A stretch of 7,708 bases of DNA from Nitrospiria bacterium (GTDB lineage Bacteria; Nitrospirota; CAKKRA01; 9FT-COMBO-42-15), in NCBI GenBank assembly GCA_919903585.1, contig CAKKST010000145.1, positions 1-7,708 on the forward strand, written 5' to 3'. Under the pieces are notes generated by a model. That model saw only the letters and a list, made by a program, of their open reading frames with translations, ran no database searches and was not told the DNA's origin. This document shows positions 1 to 6,129 of the stretch, in pieces; the stretch's first letter is position 1, and every line of letters begins with the position of its first letter. The translations under genes were made by a program, and so were the position numbers.

Positions 1-695
1 ACCTTTGGGCTTCCTGTAAATGTGTAGAGCCCTATCCTCTGGTCAGCAAGCAGCCACTCGCCAACTGTATTTCCAGCGCCAAAGACAATATTCAAAAGCC
101 CCTTTGGCAGACCTGCCTCAATGAGGACACTTACAAGATTGATTGCAGACAAAGGTGTTGAAGACGCAGGCTTTAATACAACACTGTTTCCTGCAGCAAT
201 AGCAGGGCCGATTTTGTGGCAGACAAGGTTCATTGGAAAATTAAAAGGAGAGATGGCGCAGACAATGCCGATAGGTTCACGGATGGTAAAGGAGATGCGG
301 TTTTCAGAGCCCTTTGCTGCTGCAACAGGAATCTCCTCGCCATGAATCCTCTTTGCCTCCTCTGCTGAATTCAGGAGCGTTGAGGCGCAGCGCATTACTT
401 CAAGACGCGCATCCCGTATTGGTTTTCCTGCCTCAAGAGAGAGTGTTTTTGCAAACTCCTCTTTTCTTTCCAACAACAGCTCAGATGCCTTTTTCAGGAT
501 CTCGTATCTCTCAGATGGCGTTAACTTAATCTTCTTAAAGGCGCTCTCTGCGCTTGTTACAGCATCTTTAACATCTTCTTCTGATGCCTCTGAGACAGTT
601 GCAAGCAGGGAGTTATCAAAGGGCGCACGGACTTCAAAGGTCTTTTTTGTTTTTCTCCATTCGCCGTTTATTAAAAGGCCGTGTGTTTCTATCAT
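1..695 (-). CDS. NAD(P)-dependent aldehyde dehydrogenase, N-terminal part (3' end off window)
   Basis: Oxidises an aldehyde to the acid (or acyl product) with NAD(P)+; the exact substrate cannot be read here. Translating the minus strand from the ATG at 695 gives 231 uninterrupted codons running off the left edge. It opens with the typical NGEW strand (residues 10-13). It has the conserved PFNFP motif with the catalytic-loop Asn (N152), then GPAIAAGNSVVLKPAS (163-178) of the cofactor site with K175, and reaches FTGSP near the cut. The active-site Cys and Glu lie outside the window. Position 178, often Glu in NAD-specific family members (KPAE), is Ser here, which suggests NADP+ may be accepted (inference). 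The start is uncertain: an in-frame GTG at 710 lies inside the adjacent repeat, and neither start has a well-spaced Shine-Dalgarno. It lies downstream of the amino acid dehydrogenase, separated by a repeat. Family assignment is firm; subfamily is not. Confidence 0.93.
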   Translation of the reverse strand, partial: MIETHGLLINGEWRKTKKTFEVRAPFDNSLLATVSEASEEDVKDAVTSAESAFKKIKLTPSERYEILKKASELLLERKEEFAKTLSLEAGKPIRDARLEVMRCASTLLNSAEEAKRIHGEEIPVAAAKGSENRISFTIREPIGIVCAISPFNFPMNLVCHKIGPAIAAGNSVVLKPASSTPLSAINLVSVLIEAGLPKGLLNIVFGAGNTVGEWLLADQRIGLYTFTGSPK

Positions 696-706
696 GGTTT
701 TCTCTT

Positions 707-844
707 TCACCCTCCCCCTAACCCCCTCCCGTCAAGGGAGGGGGTTAGGTAGGGCAAAACTTTAGCCTTGCTAAAGAAGCAACCCTAAAGGGTTGCCCTA
801 CAAAATTCCCTCTCCCCTTGTGGGAGAGGGCAAGGGTGAGGGGT
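707..844. repeat. Composite multi-hairpin intergenic repeat, copy 1
   Basis: A 138-bp element fills the gap between the dehydrogenase stop and the aldehyde dehydrogenase start. It is bounded by TCACCCT at 707-713 and its complement AGGGTGA near the right end. Inside are four hairpins in plus-strand order. The first is a perfect 14-bp stem (717-730 with 736-749, loop GTCAA). The second pairs CTTTAGC with GCTAAAG (760-766 with 770-776). The third pairs GCAACCC with GGGTTGC (779-785 with 790-796). The fourth pairs CCCTCTCCC with GGGAGAGGG (808-816 with 822-830). A second copy at 6130-6261 is about 90% identical by eye and in the same orientation. No ORF of its own; probably a nonautonomous REP/MITE-like element. 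Confidence 0.9.
801..830 (-). terminator. Possible intrinsic terminator hairpin inside repeat copy 1
   Basis: Read on the minus strand, the 9-bp GC-rich hairpin 822-830/808-816 is followed at once by AATTTTG. This resembles a weak Rho-independent terminator about 20 nt after the amino acid dehydrogenase stop. The T-tract is short (four T), so partial termination is the most that can be argued. If it works, it would lower transcription into the aldehyde dehydrogenase gene. Confidence 0.3.
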
Positions 845-851
845 AAATGTT

Positions 852-1949
852 TTACCTGCTCCTCCTGTATCTCATTGCCTTAAAGAGCCTCTCCTTTGCA
901 AGCGCCTCTGCTGCATCTCGTGGGTATACCTTTTCCTTAAACACCTTCTCAAGCACCAGCCTCGTATTCTTGGTTATCTTGGTTTGCACTGCCTCAAAGG
1001 CCTCCTTCTCTGTACCATTCCTGTATTCAACAGATGTAAAGATAGCGCCGCCTGCATTGGCAATAAAATCAGGTATAGATAATATCCCTTTATCATGCAA
1101 TATCTTTTCTGCACCAACTGTAACAGGTATATTTGCACCCTGTACAATAAGTTTTGTTTTAACCACATTTACATTTTTCTCATTTATAACATCAGGCCTT
1201 GCAGCAGGGACAAATATATCGCACTCTATCTTCAATATATCATCTACAGGGAGTCTTTCGCCCTTTTTATAATCAATCACACTCTTGCCCTCATTTTTTA
1301 ATTTAATAAGCCCATCTATATCAAGGCCGTCTTTATTATAAATTGTTCCGTGCGTATCATTGGCAGCAATCAGCTTAACGCCCCTTTCAGAAAGAAACCT
1401 CGCAGAATGTTTGCCAACACTGCCAAAACCCTGCACCACAAGACCTGCACCATTTAAATCCATTTTTATAAAATCCTTTGCCACATCCGTTGCAACAGCA
1501 ACGCCATAGGCTGTTGCACCAAGCTCATCCAGCGGTATGCCGCCAATCTCCTCTGGCCTTCCAACAGACCGCTTAATCTCATTATATATAATGGCCATGG
1601 ATTCCTCATTCGTCCCCATGTCAGGGCCCGGAATATAGTCCACAAGATTTTTTATTCCCTGTGCAAAGAGCCTTAGCAATGCCTCTTTGTTTTTTGCCTT
1701 TGGGTCCGCAACAATACCAGACTTGCCGCCACCATGAGGTATGCCTGCTGCGGAATTTTTGAATGTCATTGCCCTTGCGAGCCTGAAGACCTCCTCTGCT
1801 GTTACATCTGCTGCCATGCGGACGCCGCCAATGGCAGGGCCTAAACTTGTATTGTCTATCACCACAATTGCCTTTAGATTTGATTTTGATTCATAGATGT
1901 GAACAACCTTTTCCGGCCCGATTTCATCAGTAGTCCAGACAAAATCCAT
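852..1949 (-). CDS. Glu/Leu/Phe/Val-family amino acid dehydrogenase, probably branched-chain or aromatic type
   Basis: Reversible NAD(P)-dependent oxidative deamination of an L-amino acid to its 2-oxo acid and ammonium, in the cytoplasm. The 365-aa product carries the whole family signature: MTFKN with K64, GGGKSG with catalytic K76, PGPDMGT with catalytic D110, the Rossmann loop GFGSVG (174-179), and QGAN and PDFIANAGG near 270-301. Its length matches leucine dehydrogenases (about 360 aa) and is shorter than typical bacterial glutamate dehydrogenases (about 410-450). The N-terminus (LKAIVVIDNTSLGPAIGG) also reads like leucine dehydrogenase: I40 stands where glutamate dehydrogenases have the Lys of YKGG that binds the substrate side-chain carboxylate. 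The central part (SVGRPEEIGG) is more glutamate-dehydrogenase-like, so substrate remains open. The start is secure: AGGAGG at 1956-1961 lies 6 nt before the ATG. A plausible promoter precedes it; a repeat follows 7 nt after the stop. Confidence 0.93.
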   Translation of the reverse strand: MDFVWTTDEIGPEKVVHIYESKSNLKAIVVIDNTSLGPAIGGVRMAADVTAEEVFRLARAMTFKNSAAGIPHGGGKSGIVADPKAKNKEALLRLFAQGIKNLVDYIPGPDMGTNEESMAIIYNEIKRSVGRPEEIGGIPLDELGATAYGVAVATDVAKDFIKMDLNGAGLVVQGFGSVGKHSARFLSERGVKLIAANDTHGTIYNKDGLDIDGLIKLKNEGKSVIDYKKGERLPVDDILKIECDIFVPAARPDVINEKNVNVVKTKLIVQGANIPVTVGAEKILHDKGILSIPDFIANAGGAIFTSVEYRNGTEKEAFEAVQTKITKNTRLVLEKVFKEKVYPRDAAEALAKERLFKAMRYRRSR

Positions 1950-1990
1950 GCGCTACCTCCTAATGTTAATAGGGATATTCTCAAGTCGTG

Positions 1991-2023
1991 ATTATAATAT
2001 CACTAACCTCACGGATTTGTAAA
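1991..2023 (-). promoter_or_regulatory. Putative sigma70-type promoter for the amino acid dehydrogenase
   Basis: On the minus strand TTTACA (2018-2023) is followed after 18 bp by TATTAT (1994-1999). An overlapping TATAAT lies at 1991-1996 with a longer 21-bp gap. Transcription would begin around 1984-1988, giving a leader of about 35-40 nt that ends in a strong Shine-Dalgarno. An inverted repeat, GTGAT-N6-ATCAC (1988-2003), overlaps the -10 region and could be an operator. The 113-bp gap from the radical SAM gene fits an independent transcription unit. Assigned from sequence match only. Confidence 0.45.
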
Positions 2024-2062
2024 GGTTTCTATGGTGGGATGCAAGAAGAGTAGTTTTAAATA

Positions 2063-3808
2063 CTAATAATGCAAATCCTCTTCAGTGATTCTTACATACA
2101 CAGGGCTTAATGTTCCAAGCCCCTCTGTAAAGGAATCGCAGAGATTTAAGAGTTTTATCTTAAGATAATCACCCAAGTGCATTCCTTCAGAAAAGAGGAC
2201 CTGCAAGGCAGCAGGTGTTGCGCCTTTTAGATTCTTGAAGTTGATGATAACATCCATCTCTGCCTTCTTTGCAGTAGACAGGATTCTTTTTTTAAGCTCA
2301 TTGGCATTGAATTTGTCCAGTGTTCCCTCAAGCTCCACAAGGATTGCCTGAAGCCTTTCATTCTTCTTTACCCTGATCTCTAAAAAGGATTCAATCTGCC
2401 CGGACATGTCTCCAACCTTCTCTTTAATGGTGTGGAGTGTATTTGGTATAAGGTTCTTTGTCTCAACAGCAGGAAGTTTTCCCTGCAGTCTGTTCAATAT
2501 TGAAGAGAGCGGTGATATTTCCCCCTTTGGCACCCTTTTTACCATCCGCCTGTATGCCCAATTGAAGTAGAGCCTTGGTATACGGAGCTGCTTTGTTGGA
2601 AGGACGCGCTGCAGAATAGAAGGCACCGAATAAAATTTATGATAAGCCCAGTGAAAACCGTCCTGAAGGGCCGCGGGCGACAGATTTTTGGGTTTAAACA
2701 CCACATTTCTCCCATCGTAATGCGACCAGTCCTTGTCAATTATTCTCCCTTCCTGCTCCAGTTTTTTATAAAAGCCTGTTCCGGGGAAGGGGGTGAGTAT
2801 GCTGAAGAGAACAAGGCCGACCCTGTTCTTCTTAAGAAAATCTACAGTCCTCTCAAATACAGACTCGTCATCATTATCAAAACCAAAGATCATACCTGCA
2901 TTAACAAGTATGCCATTGTCATGAAATCTTTTTATTGATTCCTCATAGTCCGTTACCTTATTAAAGGATTTGTTAGCGCTTGCAAGGGTCTCCTGCGATA
3001 TAGATTCTATTCCAACAAATAAGGATGTGCAGCCGCTCTTTGCGGCTAATTCAAGCAATTCAGGGTCTCTTGCCAGTGTTATGCTTGCCTGGCTCCCCCA
3101 CTGTTTTTTTAGCGGTATTAATGCCTTAAATAGTTCCCTTGCATATGCCTTGTTTCCGGCAATATTGTCATCAACAAAGACCACAAATTTTCCGTCAAGC
3201 GCAGCTATCTCATCTATAACATCCTTGACAGGCCGCAGCCTGAAGGTATTTCCAAAAAAGGTTGTTACTGAACAGAAGTCGCAGCCATAGGGACAGCCCC
3301 TGCTTGCCTGCAGGCAGTTGTTTGTCATATACGCCCCCGGCCTCAGGAGCGAAAGCCTCTGCGGCGGCAGGCCTTCAAGTGATGGGAGGGTGTCCATCTT
3401 ATAAAATGGTTTTAACTCGCCCTTTTTAAAATCCTCAAGCAGGCTCGGCCAAATCTTCTCTGCCTCGCCAATTACAACTGTATCAGCATGTTCTTTAGCC
3501 TCTTCAGGGAGCGCTGTTGGGTGAATGCCGCCGAGCACCACCTTTACACCCCTCTTTCTGAATCTGTCTGATATTTCATATGCCCGTGGCGCTAAGAAGG
3601 GCATTGCAGAGATGCCTACTAAATCAACATCCATGTCAAAATCTATCTTTTCAACGCCCTCATCAACAAGCCTTACCTCTATATCTCTTGGTGTGAGTGC
3701 ACCGAGTGTTGTAAGGCTCAGCCGTGGAAACCAGAAGGACCTTACCTCCTTCTTTGAAAAACTATAGCAGGAATCCTGCAGTTCTGGCGATATTAATAAT
3801 ACCTTCAT
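2063..3808 (-). CDS. B12-binding radical SAM protein with a C-terminal STAS-like domain
   Basis: The 581-aa product is a cobalamin-dependent-type radical SAM enzyme of unknown reaction (the class includes methylases and BchE-like cyclases). Residues about 1-125 form the Rossmann-like B12-binding domain (KVLLISPE at the start, VVLGGIHPTALPEEA, then VIGEAE). The DxHxxG lower-ligand motif is not visible, as is common in this class. The radical SAM core follows, with the cluster motif CPYGCDFC (C172, C176, C179), then FVDDNI, FVGIES, MIFGFD and TPFPGTG. After about residue 385 comes an FYS...YFNWAYRR segment like the helical tail of related enzymes. The last 100 residues (about 484-579) read like a STAS fold: LVELEGTLDKFNANELKKRI, then DVIINFKNL and KLLNLCDSFTEGL. 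The ATG at 3808 is preferred over the in-frame TTG at 3811 because GGGAGG lies 7 nt upstream of it. The gene has its own plausible promoter. Substrate unknown. Confidence 0.92.
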   Translation of the reverse strand: MKVLLISPELQDSCYSFSKKEVRSFWFPRLSLTTLGALTPRDIEVRLVDEGVEKIDFDMDVDLVGISAMPFLAPRAYEISDRFRKRGVKVVLGGIHPTALPEEAKEHADTVVIGEAEKIWPSLLEDFKKGELKPFYKMDTLPSLEGLPPQRLSLLRPGAYMTNNCLQASRGCPYGCDFCSVTTFFGNTFRLRPVKDVIDEIAALDGKFVVFVDDNIAGNKAYARELFKALIPLKKQWGSQASITLARDPELLELAAKSGCTSLFVGIESISQETLASANKSFNKVTDYEESIKRFHDNGILVNAGMIFGFDNDDESVFERTVDFLKKNRVGLVLFSILTPFPGTGFYKKLEQEGRIIDKDWSHYDGRNVVFKPKNLSPAALQDGFHWAYHKFYSVPSILQRVLPTKQLRIPRLYFNWAYRRMVKRVPKGEISPLSSILNRLQGKLPAVETKNLIPNTLHTIKEKVGDMSGQIESFLEIRVKKNERLQAILVELEGTLDKFNANELKKRILSTAKKAEMDVIINFKNLKGATPAALQVLFSEGMHLGDYLKIKLLNLCDSFTEGLGTLSPVYVRITEEDLHY

Positions 3809-3857
3809 CAAAAAACCTCCCTAAAATCCTTACATATATTTTAAAACTACAGCTTAA

Positions 3858-3887
3858 ATCATAAACTAATTTTACCTGTCTCGTCAA
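3858..3887 (-). promoter_or_regulatory. Putative sigma70-type promoter for the radical SAM gene
   Basis: On the minus strand TTGACG (3882-3887) and TATGAT (3858-3863) are separated by 18 bp, each one or two bases from consensus. The predicted start is near 3850, leaving a leader of about 40 nt before the GGGAGG ribosome site and the ATG at 3808. The -35 box begins only 3 bp after the stop codon of the lipoprotein gene. The radical SAM gene may therefore be expressed separately from the arginine operon, or from both promoters. No clear terminator was seen in this 82-bp gap. Confidence 0.45.
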
Positions 3888-3890
3888 GGA

Positions 3891-4664
3891 CTATTTTTCT
3901 ACCCTTATTTCTATCTCCTGTGATGCGGGGCCTTCGTCAAAGGGCGGGGTAGGGCTGTGTGTAGCCCTGATAATGTAATAATAGGCGCCTGGAGCAAGGC
4001 CTATATCTGCAAAGCTGGTAGAGCTGCCTTTTATTAATTCTTTGTTTACAGGTGGCTCTGGATATATCCCCTTGCTCTTACTTCTGTAGATATTGAATCC
4101 CTTTACCCCCTTTTTTGGCGCCTCCCATTTAAGGATTACTGTGCCATTCTGTGCAGTACCCTGAAACTTCAAGGGCGAGTCAGGCGGTATGACGGGTGTT
4201 AAGATTATCTCCTCTGATTCAGGGCTTAATAGCCCTGATTTTGCCTCTACAATAATCTTGTAGCTGTATGGTATTTTATAGGTGAGGCCGGGCGGAAAGA
4301 GGTCATCACCAGTATCAACAAAGAATACCCTGTTATCTTTTATAATTGCAGGCGCCGGCCTCTCCATGTCTATCATTGCAATCTTAATATATGCGCAGCC
4401 GCAGCCGCCTGTCTCCCTGTCCCTCACATCTGCACGAAGGAGCATAAATCGGGAGAGGTCTTTTAACTTGGAGCCGTCCATGTTTTTTGTCGGGATTTCC
4501 CAGCTAAGATATGCAGAGCTTCCCTTTGTGTAGCCCTGTATATTTGAGGGCGGCGCAGGCGGTGAGATGCCTGGAATAATCGGATCACCCTTTCTGCCGC
4601 AGGCAGACAGGGTGACAAGTACAATAATAAGAAGAATTTTTGATTTTTGTAGAATATACCACAC
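3891..4664 (-). CDS. Secreted lipoprotein with two fibronectin type III-like domains
   Basis: Predicted membrane-anchored lipoprotein of unknown function. Starting at the GTG at 4664 gives 257 aa with a compact signal peptide: two lysines, a hydrophobic run (ILLIIVLVTLSA), then a lipobox with Cys22. The mature protein begins CGRKGDPIIPG, a stretch typical of small lipoproteins encoded next to arg or lys genes. Residues about 37-160 and 162-257 each look like an FN3 beta-sandwich (PPAPSNIQGY...AYLSWE, then FQGTAQNGTVILKWE...GFNIYRS...YYYIIRA). A CGC pair (C88, C90) lies in the first domain. The reading frame stays open to a GTG at 4721, but that extension is translated repeat DNA and would bury the signal peptide, so I reject it. 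No Shine-Dalgarno precedes the GTG at 4664, so the start is provisional. It follows argH by 68 nt and is probably cotranscribed. Confidence 0.8.
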   Translation of the reverse strand: MWYILQKSKILLIIVLVTLSACGRKGDPIIPGISPPAPPSNIQGYTKGSSAYLSWEIPTKNMDGSKLKDLSRFMLLRADVRDRETGGCGCAYIKIAMIDMERPAPAIIKDNRVFFVDTGDDLFPPGLTYKIPYSYKIIVEAKSGLLSPESEEIILTPVIPPDSPLKFQGTAQNGTVILKWEAPKKGVKGFNIYRSKSKGIYPEPPVNKELIKGSSTSFADIGLAPGAYYYIIRATHSPTPPFDEGPASQEIEIRVEK

Positions 4665-4680
4665 AATAATATTATTTGTT

Positions 4681-4738
4681 GGGGCAGACCTATGTGTCTG
4701 CCCTTTATCAAGGGCGAACACAAGGTTCGCCCCTACAG
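4681..4738. repeat. Two-hairpin GTAGGGGC-type intergenic repeat
   Basis: Two adjacent perfect 8-bp hairpins: GGGCAGAC with GTCTGCCC (4682-4689 with 4696-4703) and GGGCGAAC with GTTCGCCC (4712-4719 with 4725-4732), joined by TTTATCAA. On the minus strand the element opens CTGTAGGGGCGAACC, and its TAG is the argH stop codon. The style (GTAGGG followed by GGGC-headed hairpins) resembles the inner module of the two larger repeats in this window but with different arm sequences. Only one copy is present here; repeat status rests on its structure and on general familiarity with such elements in draft genomes. Confidence 0.65.
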
Positions 4739-6103
4739 GTCTTCAATCTCTCTAATCCTTTTTAACACCTGCTTCTTTGATGTGCCGCCGATATGATCCC
4801 TTTTCTCTACTACCTTTTCGATGGTAATCATTTTGAGAATATCACTGTCAAATTTTGAAGAGAAGCCCTTCCATTCAGATAAAGCCAATTTATTTAACGG
4901 CCTGCCTTTATCAAGGCAGTAGCGGACGATCCTGCCGACTATCTCATGGGCTGTGCGGAAGGGCACGGCTTTTTTTACAAGATAATCCGCCACATCTGTT
5001 GCGAGGATAAGGCCGTCTGCCATAGCAGACTGAATCCTGTTCCTGCTTATCTTTATGCCTTTTATCATCTCTGTATAAATCATTAGTGCAGCCTTCAAGG
5101 TGTCTACAGTGTCAAAGAGCGGCTCCTTGTCCTCCTGCATGTCCCTGTTGTATGAAAGCGGGAGGCCCTTCATCAAAACTAAAAGCGAGAGGAGGTTCCC
5201 ATATATCCTGCCTGTTTTACCGCGCACAAGCTCAGCCACATCAGGATTCTTCTTCTGGGGCATCATGCTGCTTCCTGTGCAAAAGGCATCAGGCAGTTCA
5301 ATAAATCCAAATTCACTTGTAGACCATATAATGAGCTCCTCACTCATCCTTGAAAAGTGCATCATCATAATAGATGAAGCAGCGAGGAATTCAATTACAA
5401 AGTCCCTGTCTGATACTGCATCAAGGCTGTTATTGGTTACATTATCAAAGCCGAGCTGTCTCGCAACATATCCCCTGTCAATCGGAAATGTTGTGCCTGC
5501 AAGTGCGCCTGAGCCGAGCGGCATGACATCTGTTCTCTTATAACAATCCTCCAGCCGTTCCTTATCCCTCTTAAACATCTCATAATATGCAAGGAGATGA
5601 TGTGAAAAGAGTATCGGCTGAGCCTGCTGGAGGTGCGTATAGCCGGGCATGATTAGATTAATATTCTTTTTGGCAAGCAAAATGAGTGCGCCCTGAAATT
5701 TCTTAATGAGTGAAATGATACCCTTTATTTCATCCCTTAGATAAAGCCTTATATCAAGGCTGACCTGATCATTCCTGCTTCGTGCTGTATGAAGCTTTTT
5801 GCCTGTGTCACCTATTAAGGAGATGAGCCTCCTCTCCACTGCCATGTGAATATCTTCATCCTCTATGGAAAACCTAAATTTTCCTGAGTCAATCTCCTTC
5901 TCAATTGTCTTAAGGCCCTTAACGATCTTCCCTGCCTCTGCCTTTTTGGTTATCCCTTTTTTCGCCAGCATCCGCGCATGGGCAATACTGCCGGCAATAT
6001 CATATTTATACAATTTCCAATCAAAGGGTATAGAGGCTGTAAACTCCTCAACGAGTTTGTTTGTTGTTTCTTTAAACCTTCCTGACCAGAGTTTATTATT
6101 CAT
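4733..6103 (-). CDS. argH: Argininosuccinate lyase
   Basis: Last step of arginine synthesis: splits argininosuccinate into arginine and fumarate, as a cytoplasmic homotetramer in this superfamily. The 456-aa product has the usual length and starts with LWSGRF. It carries HTARSRND (105-112), GYTHLQQAQP with the conserved His157, and the fumarase/aspartase-superfamily signature GSSMMPQKKNPD (277-288), whose loop serine is the catalytic acid/base region. The C-terminal part (DHIGGTSKKQV) is also standard. The ATG at 6103 is preceded by AAGGA at a good distance. A 132-bp repeat separates it from argG upstream. Its TAG stop lies in the first bases of a different repeat, so the last residues (about EDL) may have been set by that insertion. 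No sign of damage. Confidence 0.97.
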   Translation of the reverse strand: MNNKLWSGRFKETTNKLVEEFTASIPFDWKLYKYDIAGSIAHARMLAKKGITKKAEAGKIVKGLKTIEKEIDSGKFRFSIEDEDIHMAVERRLISLIGDTGKKLHTARSRNDQVSLDIRLYLRDEIKGIISLIKKFQGALILLAKKNINLIMPGYTHLQQAQPILFSHHLLAYYEMFKRDKERLEDCYKRTDVMPLGSGALAGTTFPIDRGYVARQLGFDNVTNNSLDAVSDRDFVIEFLAASSIMMMHFSRMSEELIIWSTSEFGFIELPDAFCTGSSMMPQKKNPDVAELVRGKTGRIYGNLLSLLVLMKGLPLSYNRDMQEDKEPLFDTVDTLKAALMIYTEMIKGIKISRNRIQSAMADGLILATDVADYLVKKAVPFRTAHEIVGRIVRYCLDKGRPLNKLALSEWKGFSSKFDSDILKMITIEKVVEKRDHIGGTSKKQVLKRIREIEDL

Positions 6104-6129
6104 TCTAGTTCCTTAGCTATTTATATTTC

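Noticed and set aside
847..1272. Plus-strand open frame of 141 codons opposite the amino acid dehydrogenase
   Set aside because: It lies wholly antisense to a well-supported conserved gene, has no ribosome site and gives a low-complexity Ser/Phe-rich product; a shadow frame.
1950..2062. Intrinsic terminator after the radical SAM gene
   Set aside because: No stable GC-rich hairpin followed by a T-tract could be found on the minus strand in this gap.
3809..3811. In-frame TTG as start of the radical SAM gene
   Set aside because: It is only 4 nt from the GGGAGG site, while the adjacent ATG at 3808 has ideal 7-nt spacing.
4665..4721. N-terminal extension of the lipoprotein to the GTG at 4721
   Set aside because: The extra 19 residues are encoded by the hairpin repeat and would place a hydrophilic stretch ahead of the signal peptide.
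5100..5543. Plus-strand open frame of 147 codons opposite argH
   Set aside because: Antisense to the conserved argH core including its signature motif, with no recognisable domain; a shadow frame.
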